Positions 14,613-22,496 of a DNA stretch of 30,098 nt are shown here, piece after piece (the stretch's first letter is position 1; every line of letters starts with the position of its first letter). The position numbers and the translations under genes were made by a program. This stretch comes from Anaerolineales bacterium. Lineage in GTDB: Bacteria > Chloroflexota > Anaerolineae > 4572-78 > NAK82. The DNA is taken from contig JAHELX010000007.1 in the NCBI GenBank assembly GCA_024643945.1, positions 1 through 30,098 of the forward strand, given 5' to 3'. The notes beneath the pieces are model-generated. The model ran no database searches. It was given only the letters and a program-made list of their open reading frames with translations, and was not told where the DNA came from.

Positions 14613-15764
14613 TCACGCCACCCTGGCTCGCGGCACCACCACGTGGGCCAGGGTGCCTCCTTCCATTGGGGTAAGACTGAAGGTGCCACCCAGATCTTCT
14701 GTTACCATGGTGCGCACAATCTCCAGACCCAGACCTCCAGCCTGCTGCGGGTCAAAATCATCAGGAAGGCCCATGCCGTTGTCGAGCACGTCAAGACAAA
14801 GTTGTGACCCTTCGTCGCGCAGGTGAATGGCAATCTTGCCGCCTGTGGGGGGTAGGCCATGCTCCATCGCGTTTTGTAACAATTCGTTGGTAATCAGGGC
14901 CAGACTGGTAGCCGGCTGCGAGCCCAATTGCAGGTCATCACCCTTTACAGTCACCTCTACCGGGACGCTGGCCACCGTCATGTTCACCGTCACACTGCGA
15001 GTTACCTGCTCGATGAGCTGGCGCAGGCTGACCAGGTCTACCCCCTCTTGCGACAGGATGTCGTGAACGGCGGCGATGCTGAGTACGCGGTTGATGGTCT
15101 CGTGCAAAATATCGTGCGGTGAAAGGTCTGCCTGGGCAAGCTGCAACCGCAGCAGCATAGCAACGGTTTGCAGGTTGTTCTTCACCCGGTGGTGCATCTC
15201 CTGCACCACGGCCGCTCGGACAGTCTGCGCTTTCTCCAACGCCGTAGCCGCCAGGTCGGCAATGATAGCAAACAACTCCACTTCATCATCGGTGAAGGTA
15301 TGAGGTTCTACTGTCTGAACGTTGGCTGCGCCGATGACCCGATCGTGGCTGATGAGGGGCATAGCCATCAGTGAGGGAAAGCGAGACTCGCCAGTACCCG
15401 GCAGATGCTTGAAACGGGGGTCGGTGGCGGCGGCAGTGATAGCAACGGCCTGGCGATGCTGTGCTGCCCAGCCCGTCAATCCTTCACCCATCGTCAGCCA
15501 TACCTGTCCCACCGTCTCCCGGTTGAGGCCGGTGGTCGCCTGCAACACCAGCCGGTCCGTGCGTGGGTCGCGTAGATAAATGGAGCAAGAATCTGCCCCC
15601 ATCACCTCGGTGGTCCGGCGAGTGATAAGGTCCAAAGTGGTGGACAGGTCCCAGGCCTCGGCGATGGCCCGGCTGATTTCGCGTACGGCGGCCAGTTGGG
15701 CCGTTTTTTGGGAAAGTTGGTGCTGAAGCGTTGAGGTTGTGTTGTCCGTCACACCGGTCTTCAA
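14613..15764 (-). CDS. GAF-domain sensor histidine kinase (PdtaS/HisKA_2 type)
   Basis: A 383-residue soluble kinase. Residues about 20-180 form a GAF sensor domain (DLITRRTTEVMGADSCSIYL, GLTGWAAQHRQAV). A HisKA_2 dimerisation domain follows with EMHHRVKNNLQ (phospho-acceptor His191 or 192), then an HATPase_c domain with the N box TNELLQNAMEHG, DNGMGLPDDFD and GGLGLEIVRTM. No membrane segment is seen, so it senses a cytoplasmic signal, unknown. It should phosphorylate the ANTAR regulator whose gene follows after 3 nt, like PdtaS/PdtaR or EutW/EutV. The start is uncertain: TTG 15764 lacks a good ribosome site and GTG 15752 is an alternative; the gene begins 8 nt after the upstream stop, so coupling is likely. 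Confidence 0.9.
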   Translation of the reverse strand: MKTGVTDNTTSTLQHQLSQKTAQLAAVREISRAIAEAWDLSTTLDLITRRTTEVMGADSCSIYLRDPRTDRLVLQATTGLNRETVGQVWLTMGEGLTGWAAQHRQAVAITAAATDPRFKHLPGTGESRFPSLMAMPLISHDRVIGAANVQTVEPHTFTDDEVELFAIIADLAATALEKAQTVRAAVVQEMHHRVKNNLQTVAMLLRLQLAQADLSPHDILHETINRVLSIAAVHDILSQEGVDLVSLRQLIEQVTRSVTVNMTVASVPVEVTVKGDDLQLGSQPATSLALITNELLQNAMEHGLPPTGGKIAIHLRDEGSQLCLDVLDNGMGLPDDFDPQQAGGLGLEIVRTMVTEDLGGTFSLTPMEGGTLAHVVVPRARVA

Positions 15765-15772
15765 GATACCGC

Positions 15773-16438
15773 TCAGCTAATCCCGCTGCTATAATGCTGG
15801 TATAAAAGGATGTCAAAGATTCGGAGAAGCGTCAGATCAATCTGCTTTTTGTGCCACAGCCTTGCCTGAATCGATTTCAACGTTGACAAATTGCGTACCA
15901 CGTCATCTTGTATGTGCTTAGTAGCCGTTACAAGATATTCTGAGACGTCGCTAGCGCCTAGCCAACTACCGCCAAGGTATCTATAAGCCACAACATCGTC
16001 ATCCACAATAGGGATGAGGCGAGGTCGTTTCTTATGCAGAATCTTGGTCATCCTAGAATAGCTGATGCCCCTGCATCTGCAAGCGTTGAACAACGCTTTC
16101 AAGTCTTTCCACAAGTTTTTACCATCTAGCGATAAGTCTGACAAATCGACATCTGCTGGGATCTTCGCCAGATGTTCCCCAATTTCCTCCCTCTTTTTCC
16201 ATAGTTCGATGAAATGTTTGAGCTCTATTCTAGCACCTATGCCGTTTGCCAACCAGATGTCACACAGGGCTAGCTCGTTATCCTCTCTAATTTGAACCTG
16301 ATCGTACAATTCAAATGCCGGAACTCCGCCATCACTGATAAGACGACAGTAGTTATTGCCTTTCGCAACGCAACCGTCAATCAATTCCATTCCTCGTACT
16401 GGGTGATGAACCTCAATCTTGTCGTTGTTGTTGGCCAT
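15773..16438 (-). CDS. Hypothetical protein, DUF6308-like
   Basis: A 221-residue soluble protein. I recognise it only tentatively: the central SYSRMTKILHKKRPRLIPIVDDDVVAYRY resembles the helix-hairpin-type motif of DUF6308-like proteins, whose function is unknown. It has no signal peptide or membrane helix and is rich in Lys, Asn and Ile; three cysteines (CVAKGNNYC and FNACRCR) do not form an obvious metal site. By eye its base composition is more AT-rich than its neighbours, suggesting later arrival. ATG 16438 is preceded by a long purine tract (GGGGA repeats) that serves as ribosome site. It lies between the protease pair and the GAF histidine kinase, with short gaps, so it is probably part of their transcription unit though its function may be unrelated. 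Confidence 0.75.
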   Translation of the reverse strand: MANNNDKIEVHHPVRGMELIDGCVAKGNNYCRLISDGGVPAFELYDQVQIREDNELALCDIWLANGIGARIELKHFIELWKKREEIGEHLAKIPADVDLSDLSLDGKNLWKDLKALFNACRCRGISYSRMTKILHKKRPRLIPIVDDDVVAYRYLGGSWLGASDVSEYLVTATKHIQDDVVRNLSTLKSIQARLWHKKQIDLTLLRIFDILLYQHYSSGIS

Positions 16439-16482
16439 TTTCGTTTCTCTCCCCTCCCCTCCCCTTCCTTTCCGTTGACGGC

Positions 16483-16869
16483 TTATCCTCTACTGATTAA
16501 CTCGCTCATCTCCGCCGGACCGTCGAGCAATACTCGCAAACGGTTGAGTACATCTCGCCCCAGCAAGATTCCGTTTCCGAGGTCATCACTCACAACTTCA
16601 ATGCCGGGCAATATGAGATGGCCCACGCGAATGTCTACCAGATAGAGGAGCACACGTCGTCGTTCACCCCAATAGCTCCGCGCCCACATCTCAACCGTCT
16701 CTACCGCATTGATCTGGCTCAAGTGCTCCACTGGCACAAATGTCGCATCAGAGCCAGTGTCTACAAGAGCGGACAAAGGACCAACGGTCAATCCTTCGGC
16801 TGGCGTGCTCAAAGTCACCTCCAATGTCGGAAATGGAGGGAAATAAGTCGCATCGTAGGGGAAAGTCAT
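16483..16869 (-). CDS. Retropepsin-like aspartic protease
   Basis: A 128-residue single-domain protein. ALVDTGSDATFVP carries the DTG catalytic motif (Asp37), and GNGILLGRDVLNRLRVLLDG matches the C-terminal hydrophobic-hydrophobic-Gly segment of retropepsin-like folds. Such proteins act as homodimers, each chain giving one aspartate; substrates of the bacterial ones are mostly unknown. No signal peptide is present. The gene starts 3 nt after the stop of the preceding small gene (16873-17235), a tight two-gene unit. The TAA stop at 16483 is followed by 44 bp before the next gene. The protease assignment rests on the two motifs and length. Confidence 0.85.
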   Translation of the reverse strand: MTFPYDATYFPPFPTLEVTLSTPAEGLTVGPLSALVDTGSDATFVPVEHLSQINAVETVEMWARSYWGERRRVLLYLVDIRVGHLILPGIEVVSDDLGNGILLGRDVLNRLRVLLDGPAEMSELISRG

Positions 16870-16872
16870 CAG

Positions 16873-17235
16873 TCATCGCTCCAGGTGTGGACTTCGGATG
16901 ACAAGTTCTCGCTCCGGGCCGGCGAGTACCTGCTTGAGTAAAACCGGAGTCCGCCCATACTTTTCGTAGACGCGCAAATGAAGCGTTCTGAGGTCTGGGT
17001 CGTGATCTATCACCTTACCGCTGTACACAGCCACATACTCCCCGGGATACTTTGCCAGCAGATCAGCTTTCATCGCCTCAAAAGCATGAGATTCGGCTTC
17101 AATTCTCTGCCGCCTGATCTGTGTCAAGTATTGACTAACTGCTATATTGACCAACTCCTCCACATCCACGTCCTCTTGCCTGGCCGTCTGATCCAGCGCC
17201 TCCAGTAAATCGGGGCGTAATGAAATTGTCGCCAT
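16873..17235 (-). CDS. Small protein with RHH-like N-terminus and DUF5678-like C-terminus
   Basis: A 120-residue protein. Residues 1-40 (ATISLRPDLLEALDQTARQEDVDVEELVNIAVSQYL) look like a ribbon-helix-helix or CopG-type DNA-binding segment. Residues about 52-100 (AKYPGEYVAVYSGKVIDHDPDLRTLHLRVYEKYG) match the DUF5678 type: a short strand-rich module starting with YPGxxVAV. ATG 17235 has GGAG 7 nt upstream. It sits 3 nt before the retropepsin-like protease gene and 18 nt after nadE. The pair resembles toxin-antitoxin or regulator-effector layouts and may control its own operon; this is inference. Confidence 0.75.
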   Translation of the reverse strand: MATISLRPDLLEALDQTARQEDVDVEELVNIAVSQYLTQIRRQRIEAESHAFEAMKADLLAKYPGEYVAVYSGKVIDHDPDLRTLHLRVYEKYGRTPVLLKQVLAGPERELVIRSPHLER

Positions 17236-17253
17236 CTTCGTCTCCTATGCCCA

Positions 17254-18996
17254 TCACTCGTCATTCGTCATCTGATACTTATTCGTGATCGGCAGTCTTC
17301 TATCCTTGCCAAAGGCTCGGGCAGTGATACGCACGCCGGGTGGTGACTGTCGCCGCTTGTATTCGTTGCGGTCTACCATACGAACCACTTGGCGCACCAT
17401 CGCCTCGTCGAAGCCCATAGCCACCATCTCGCGCAGGCTCCGATCCTCCTCTACATAGGCGTGGAGGATGGGGTCCAGGTCAGCATACTCGGGCAGCGAG
17501 TCGCTATCCTTTTGGTTGGGGCGCAGTTCGGCCGAGGGAGCTTTGGTTAACACGCGCTCGGGGATCACCGGCCCAGGTGTGTGATTGCGATACGCTGCCA
17601 ACTCGTACACCAGGGTCTTGGGCACATCTTTGATGACGGCGAACCCCCCCGCCATATCACCGTAGAGAGTAGCATAGCCGACGGCCATCTCACTCTTGTT
17701 GCCAGTGGTCAGCACCAACCAGCCGAATTTGTTGCTGAGCGCCATCAACACATTGCCGCGAGCGCGGGCTTGTAAGTTCTCCTCGGCCACGCCGGGCTCG
17801 GTGCCGCCAAAGGCCTCGCTGAGCATCTCCAAATAAGCCTGAAAGGCTGGTCCGATGCCGATGCGCATATAACGAATGCCCAACGCCTCAGCCAGTTCCT
17901 CGGCATCCTCGAGGCTGTGGTCGGACGAGTAGCGAGAGGGCATAGAGACCACCACCACATTCTCCGGTCCCAGGGCATCGACAGCTATAGTCGCCACCAA
18001 CGATGAGTCCACGCCTCCCGACAAGCCGATGACCACCTTTTCAAACCCATTCTTCTGCACGTAATCGCGTGTCCCCAGTAGTAGTGCCTGGTAGACTTCC
18101 TCCAGCCGGCCCGGCAGAGGTGATATAGCAGGAGTCACTGGAAGACGGCTGGTCGAAGATGCAGCGTAAGGCAGACGCACCTGCTGGACGCTGTCGGGTC
18201 GGTAACGATGTGCCAACTCGCCCTTGCGCCGGCGGGGGTCGTGGAGGCGCTGGCGAAAGACGCTCCGCATATCCAGGTCAGCCACCACGAAGTCCTCGGC
18301 AAAGGCCTGGCCTCGGGCCACCACCTGCCCGCGCTCATTGATGATCACGCTGCTGCCGTCAAAGATCAATTCGTCCTGTCCCCCCACCTGATTACAAAAA
18401 GCCACCACGGCCACGTTGTCAGCGGCGCGGGTGGCGAGCATCCGTTCCCGGTCTTGAATCTTGCCCAGATGGTAGGGAGAAGCTGATATATTAACCAGCA
18501 ACTCGGCGCCAACGGCGGCCTGCTCTTCTGGTGGGCCAGCCGGATACCAAATATCTTCGCACACGCTGACCCCGAAGACGATCCCATCCAGCTCAAACAA
18601 TGGAAATCCTTCGCCCGCTTTAAAGTAGCGCACTTCGTCGAAAACGGCATAATTGGGCAGCAGTGATTTGTGACATACCCCCGCCAGTCGCCCATCGTGG
18701 AGCACGGCCGCGGCATTGTAAATGTCAGAATCCACGTCCACGAAACCAACGACAGCGGTGAGTCCCAGGGTGTGAGGTAACAACTCATCCAGGCTGGCCC
18801 GGTTAGCCTCAATGAAACTCGGCTTCAGCAGCAGGTCCTCTGGGGGGTAACCAGGAATGGAAAGTTCGGGAAAGACTACCATATCGACCTGGTGTTGGCG
18901 AGCGCGCTGAATCTCCGCAACGATGCGATCTATATTGCCTCGCAAATCGCCAACCGTAGTATTGATCTGAGCCAATCCGATCCGCAGACGGCGCAT
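17254..18996 (-). CDS. nadE: Glutamine-dependent NAD+ synthetase
   Basis: A 580-residue two-domain enzyme for the last step of NAD synthesis: deamido-NAD plus ATP plus glutamine gives NAD. The N-terminal nitrilase-type glutaminase domain (1-265) has the full triad Glu44 (FPELSIPGYPPED), Lys110 (CHKSLLPNY) and Cys146 (SVCEDIWYP). The C-terminal ATP-pyrophosphatase domain has SGGVDS at 326-331, TTGNKSEMAVGYATLYGDMAG and the RVLTKAPSAELRPNQKDSDSLP segment. ATG 18996 has GGAGGG 7 nt upstream; the longer frame from 19056 reads into repeat DNA. The last ten codons (TNKYQMTNDE) are encoded by heptamer repeat DNA, so the natural C-terminus has been replaced or extended. It follows the PdtaR-like gene and precedes the RHH/protease pair. 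Confidence 0.96.
   Translation of the reverse strand: MRRLRIGLAQINTTVGDLRGNIDRIVAEIQRARQHQVDMVVFPELSIPGYPPEDLLLKPSFIEANRASLDELLPHTLGLTAVVGFVDVDSDIYNAAAVLHDGRLAGVCHKSLLPNYAVFDEVRYFKAGEGFPLFELDGIVFGVSVCEDIWYPAGPPEEQAAVGAELLVNISASPYHLGKIQDRERMLATRAADNVAVVAFCNQVGGQDELIFDGSSVIINERGQVVARGQAFAEDFVVADLDMRSVFRQRLHDPRRRKGELAHRYRPDSVQQVRLPYAASSTSRLPVTPAISPLPGRLEEVYQALLLGTRDYVQKNGFEKVVIGLSGGVDSSLVATIAVDALGPENVVVVSMPSRYSSDHSLEDAEELAEALGIRYMRIGIGPAFQAYLEMLSEAFGGTEPGVAEENLQARARGNVLMALSNKFGWLVLTTGNKSEMAVGYATLYGDMAGGFAVIKDVPKTLVYELAAYRNHTPGPVIPERVLTKAPSAELRPNQKDSDSLPEYADLDPILHAYVEEDRSLREMVAMGFDEAMVRQVVRMVDRNEYKRRQSPPGVRITARAFGKDRRLPITNKYQMTNDE
17255..17282. repeat. Heptamer repeat at the 3' end of nadE
   Basis: CACTCGT, CATTCGT, CATCTGA and a further degenerate heptamer in register. 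They encode the last residues of NAD synthetase, and the stop codon partly overlaps the block. Confidence 0.75.
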
Positions 18997-19033
18997 GCAA
19001 AACCCTCCAAATGGCACCTGGCATGGCGCTAAT

Positions 19034-19103
19034 AGCTGATGACTGGCACCGAGCATCTGCTATCAACCATCAGCCATCAGCTATCTGCTATGCGTTATCT
19101 GTT
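19034..19103. repeat. Heptamer repeat block, ATCAGCC type, x10
   Basis: Ten heptamers in register, the last seven clearly related (ATCTGCT, ATCAACC, ATCAGCT and variants). It fills most of the space between the PdtaR-like gene and nadE; the PdtaR-like gene's TAA stop (19104-19102) begins at its edge. Confidence 0.93.
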
Positions 19104-19686
19104 ACCCTTCGCCCGCTTGGTGCGCCAGAATAATCGCCTCGGCAACTTCCTTCATTGGCTTGCGCGTGTTCATACTCATTTTTTGGATCTTGCGGAAAGC
19201 ATCGGATTCGCTCAGGCCCTGACTGTCCATCAAGATGCCTTTGGCCCGATCTACCAGCTTTCGAGTTTCGAGGGCAAGCTGAAGGTCATTCACCTCTTTG
19301 TGTAGCGCCTCGAATTCTTTGAAGCGGGCCAGCGCCACTTCGATGGCTGGTACCAGGTCAGCTTCACGGAAGGGTTTCACCATATAGCCGACCACACCTG
19401 CCTCTTTGGCCCGTTCCACTAGATCTTTCTGGCTATAGGCTGTGAGCAAGATGACTGGCGCGATACGTTCCTCGGTGAGGATTCTTGCAGCGTCAATCCC
19501 ATCCATATCAGGCATTTTGATGTCCATAATTACGACATCAGGCCTGAGTTCGCGGGCTAAGTTCACAGCACTGCGACCGTCACCCACTTCACCCACCACG
19601 AGATAGCCCAGGTTGCCTAGCATCTCACGCAAGTCCATGCGGATAAGTGACTCATCGTCAGCAATGATTACACGTGTGCGGTCCAA
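19102..19686 (-). CDS. Response regulator with ANTAR domain (PdtaR-like)
   Basis: A 194-residue regulator with the compact PdtaR layout: receiver domain (D10/D11, phospho-acceptor D55 in VVIMDIKMPDMDG, and YMVKPF lysine), a coiled coil (ARFKEFEALHKEVNDLQLALE), and an ANTAR domain (VDRAKGILMDSQGLSESDAFRKIQKMSMNTRKPMKEVAEAIILA). It should bind hairpin RNAs and act as a transcription antiterminator when phosphorylated. TTG 19686 is the start: GGAGGTG lies 7 nt upstream, inside the end of the kinase gene, which it overlaps by 19 bp, so the two are translationally coupled. Its ANTAR domain is clearly different from that of the regulator at 13965, so the two systems are probably not redundant. Confidence 0.94.
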   Translation of the reverse strand: MDRTRVIIADDESLIRMDLREMLGNLGYLVVGEVGDGRSAVNLARELRPDVVIMDIKMPDMDGIDAARILTEERIAPVILLTAYSQKDLVERAKEAGVVGYMVKPFREADLVPAIEVALARFKEFEALHKEVNDLQLALETRKLVDRAKGILMDSQGLSESDAFRKIQKMSMNTRKPMKEVAEAIILAHQAGEG

Positions 19687-21188
19687 CCTTCTTCACCTCC
19701 AAATATGGCTTTGGGAAAAACGACAATGGCTTCAGCGCCATCGCCATTTCGCATTTCAATCGTACCCTTTAGATCTTCCTGAACCAGGGTTTGCACAATT
19801 TGTAAGCCCAAACTCTCAGCATTTTCTATACTAAAGTCGTCTGGGAGCCCACTGCCATCATCACGAACGCGGACGATGACAGTATCTCCCTCGTCCTGTA
19901 GTGTAAGACGTACGTGCCCGACGTTTCGTTCCTTGAACCCATGCTCTACAGCATTTTGCAACAGTTCGTTAATGACCAGAGCGCAGGCAGTTGCCTGGCG
20001 AGCTGGCAGATAAATCGGGGGACCCTCCAGCTCAAGCCAAATATGCTTATCGGGACCCAGCATTCCCTGTCGCATTTGGATAATAATATGGTTGCTGACC
20101 TCTTTGATATTAATGGCTCGCGAATCCTGGCGCGAGAGGAATTCGTGGATGACAGCCACACTCAGAATACGCGCGATAGCTTCCTCTACCGCCAGGCGCG
20201 CCTCTTCGTCATGCATCCGGCGTGCCTGCATACGCAGCAAAGCCGCAATAGTTTGCAAATTGTTTTTCACCCGATGGTGCACTTCCTGAATCATGGCCGT
20301 CTTTACTCGAAGCTCCTGCTCTCGGCGACGGCTCTCCGTCGAATCGCGTACCATCAACATGACATGGCTTGGTTCTGAGACCTCCCTTTCCCACTTTATC
20401 CAGGACAAGAGTCGCGGGCGAAGTAAATCTAGTAACGGGATAGCCTTTTTCACCCAATAACGACCGCCGGTTTCTTCTTCTCGTTCCAGGCAACGTAGTT
20501 GCCGCAAAGCCGACCGCGCCAGGTCGTCATCCCCGGTTTCCAGATCACTCAGGCGACGGCCCAATAGTCCTCCCGGGTAACCAATGCGACGATAAAGATT
20601 GGTAGCTATACCACTGGCATAGCGGATCACTCGTTCCCGGTCGGCCACGATGATGCCGTCGTGCTCCCCGAACGGGCTCAAATCTGTAACTCCCACTAAT
20701 TGGGCGCGTAACGCCATCATCTGGAGCTCGAGAAGTGCCTGCTGGAAAACTTGGCTGCGCCGGCGGTGCCGCTCGTGTTCCAGCAAGTTGGTCTCAACGC
20801 TGAAGGCAGCAATTATCCGCTCTCCGCCCGGTCGCCGCACGGGGTAGACTTGCTTCATCACCGGCGCGCCATCAGTGATCAGCCGTTGCCCGCCTTGCTG
20901 AGGACGCCCGTCTGCTAGCGCGCGAATGATCAAGGGCTCCTGATCCCCACTAACCTCCTGACCAGTCAGCAGATGCTGGTAGATGGGCGAAATAGAATGG
21001 GGTTGGGCATGGGCAAGTACAATTGCTCGCTCGCCTTCTAACCAGCCATATAGCAAGATGTCAGCTCGGCTGACGTCAGCGACGATGGGCATTTGGCGCT
21101 CGACAGCTTTGAGAAATGTCACGTCCGCTTCGGTCAGCGTCCGGCAACGCTTGTAGACTCTGTTAGAATAGACCACGTTGTCCATCAT
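19668..21188 (-). CDS. PdtaS-like sensor histidine kinase
   Basis: A 506-residue soluble kinase, nearly the length of mycobacterial PdtaS (501). The N-terminal region (about 10-150) matches the PdtaS-type N-terminal GAF domain (LKAVERQMPIVADVSRADILLYGW). A PAS-like region follows (DGIIVADRERVIRYASGIATNLYRRIGYPGGLLGRRLSDL), then HisKA_2 with EVHHRVKNNLQTIAALLRMQ, and HATPase_c with INELLQNAVEHGF, RDDGSGLPDDFS and SLGLQIVQTL. It should phosphorylate the ANTAR regulator encoded by the overlapping next gene. ATG 21188 (or the adjacent ATG 21185) is chosen; a TTG at 21206 lies in repeat DNA. A TTGCCA-17-TATAAT promoter is about 110 bp upstream, and the leader holds a heptamer-repeat hairpin close to the start codon. 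Confidence 0.93.
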   Translation of the reverse strand: MMDNVVYSNRVYKRCRTLTEADVTFLKAVERQMPIVADVSRADILLYGWLEGERAIVLAHAQPHSISPIYQHLLTGQEVSGDQEPLIIRALADGRPQQGGQRLITDGAPVMKQVYPVRRPGGERIIAAFSVETNLLEHERHRRRSQVFQQALLELQMMALRAQLVGVTDLSPFGEHDGIIVADRERVIRYASGIATNLYRRIGYPGGLLGRRLSDLETGDDDLARSALRQLRCLEREEETGGRYWVKKAIPLLDLLRPRLLSWIKWEREVSEPSHVMLMVRDSTESRRREQELRVKTAMIQEVHHRVKNNLQTIAALLRMQARRMHDEEARLAVEEAIARILSVAVIHEFLSRQDSRAINIKEVSNHIIIQMRQGMLGPDKHIWLELEGPPIYLPARQATACALVINELLQNAVEHGFKERNVGHVRLTLQDEGDTVIVRVRDDGSGLPDDFSIENAESLGLQIVQTLVQEDLKGTIEMRNGDGAEAIVVFPKAIFGGEEGWTAHV

Positions 21189-21198
21189 GATCTCGCCA

Positions 21199-21268
21199 GA
21201 TAACAAGTAGCAGGTAACAAGTTGCTTACGACTTGCTACCTGTTACCTGCTACGTACTTTCTGCTACC
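21199..21268. repeat. Heptamer repeat block forming a hairpin, x10
   Basis: Ten heptamers in register (TGCTACC, TGTTACC, AGTAGCA and variants). The two halves are reverse complements: the 13-mer at 21207-21219 is the exact inverse of 21241-21253. In the kinase mRNA leader this gives a strong hairpin about 20 nt before the ATG. Confidence 0.93.
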
Positions 21269-21299
21269 TTTTCCCTAACTATATATTATATTCATCACC

Positions 21300-21328
21300 A
21301 TTATACACGACGCGCCAGCAGATGGCAA
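21300..21328 (-). promoter_or_regulatory. Sigma70-type promoter of the PdtaS/PdtaR-like operon
   Basis: On the minus strand: TTGCCA (21328-21323), 17 bp, TATAAT (21305-21300). The transcript would start near 21293, so the leader contains the heptamer hairpin. A second TATAAT lies just downstream (21290-21285). Confidence 0.7.
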
Positions 21329-21354
21329 AAGGTTAATGAGGCAAAAGGGTTGGC

Positions 21355-22476
21355 TCACGTCAGCTTGGTGCCGACAAAACCCCGCGCCCCGCGGGCAAAA
21401 GCATCAGCCGGCATCGGCCGTTTTCCAGATGGCTGCACTTCGTACAGTTCAAGCATACCCCGACCGGTCATCACCGCCAGGCCCGATGGGCCAGTGGTGA
21501 CGGTCCCAGGCGGCAGGGCGCTGCCCCGGTCCGCGCGGTGAAATTGGGACGAGCTATCCTCATCCTGCCAATACTCCGGGGCAGCGGCGGCGCGTAAGAT
21601 TTTCAGCGGTTTACCCTGCCAGTAAGTGAAAACACCAGGCCAGGGATAAAACGCCCGGACTTTGCGCGCAATGTCGTCTGCTGGCTCGTTCCAGTTGATG
21701 CGCCCCTGTTCTTTTTTGATTTGCGGGGCATAGGTCACCCGCGACTCGTCCTGGGGCTGGGGTTCAATGTTGCCAGCCAACCAGGCAGGCAGTGTGTCGT
21801 GCAGCAGATCAGCACCTAGTTGGGCAAGCCGGGCACTGAGTGATTCGCGAGTGTCGTCGGGGGCGATGGCAAGAGGCCGCTGGCTCAAGATGGGGCCAGT
21901 GTCTAGCCCCGCGTCCATTTTCATGATCGTGACGCCAGTGGTGTCATCACCGGCCAGAATAGCAGCAGCTACCGGAGCTGCACCCCGCCAGCGTGGCAAC
22001 AGCGAGGCATGGACGTTAATGCACCCGAAGGGCGGCAGGTCGAGTACTGTGGAAGGAAGAATCTGCCCAAAGGCAGCCACCACAATCACTTCAGGCTGCA
22101 AGGTCTGCAATTCTGCCAGCGCCTCGGGGTTGCGCAGTGATGCTGGCTCCAGCACGGGTATCCCATACTTTTGGGCGAGCATCTTCACAGGCGAAGGCCG
22201 GAGCTGACGCCCGCGTCCGCTGGGGCGATCAGGTTGGGTGACGACCCCCACCACCCCCCCACCCAAAGGTTCCCCCTGGGACGCGTCAGCCTGCCCCGAC
22301 CATCGGTTCGGGGCCTGCCCCGACCATCGGTTCGGGGCCTGCCCCGGCGGTTGGGCCGGGGGGACAGGCGGGTGAGGGTAGGTCTTCTTCGGGGAATACT
22401 CGTCAATTAAAAGTTGCAAGGTAGGCAGGGCAAATTGAGGGGTGCCCATAAAGACAATACGATACGTTGTCGCCAT
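21355..22476 (-). CDS. fmt: Methionyl-tRNA formyltransferase with inserted repeat loop
   Basis: A 373-residue enzyme that formylates initiator Met-tRNA with 10-formyl-tetrahydrofolate; usual length is about 310-320. Conserved parts are all present: VFMGTPQFALP at the start, VVTQPDRPSGRGR, CINVHASLLPRWRGAAP with the catalytic Asn and His, MDAGLDTGPIL with the catalytic Asp, and the C-terminal tRNA-binding domain (INWNEPADDIARKVRAFYPWPG, YEVQPSGKRPM). The extra length is mainly residues 28-73, between helix 1 and the second strand, where a Pro/Gly-rich insert contains QAPNRWSG twice. ATG 22476 has AGGAA and GGAG upstream. It starts 20 bp after the SUMF1 gene stop, so the two share an operon with the FHA gene. 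Deformylase is not in the window. Confidence 0.95.
   Translation of the reverse strand: MATTYRIVFMGTPQFALPTLQLLIDEYSPKKTYPHPPVPPAQPPGQAPNRWSGQAPNRWSGQADASQGEPLGGGVVGVVTQPDRPSGRGRQLRPSPVKMLAQKYGIPVLEPASLRNPEALAELQTLQPEVIVVAAFGQILPSTVLDLPPFGCINVHASLLPRWRGAAPVAAAILAGDDTTGVTIMKMDAGLDTGPILSQRPLAIAPDDTRESLSARLAQLGADLLHDTLPAWLAGNIEPQPQDESRVTYAPQIKKEQGRINWNEPADDIARKVRAFYPWPGVFTYWQGKPLKILRAAAAPEYWQDEDSSSQFHRADRGSALPPGTVTTGPSGLAVMTGRGMLELYEVQPSGKRPMPADAFARGARGFVGTKLT
22258..22395. repeat. GC-rich repeat insertion inside fmt
   Basis: A perfect 24-bp unit is repeated in tandem at 22289-22312 and 22313-22336, with 10 bp of a third copy. Each copy has CCCCGA and TCGGGG arms that can form a hairpin. The insert is a multiple of three and keeps the fmt frame. 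Confidence 0.93.
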
Positions 22477-22496
22477 TACTCCAATTCCTACAAACT

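Noticed and set aside
15773..17235. Defence island or mobile element
   Set aside because: The small genes are unusual, but there is no integrase, transposase, nuclease, helicase or att-like repeat, so the claim cannot be supported.
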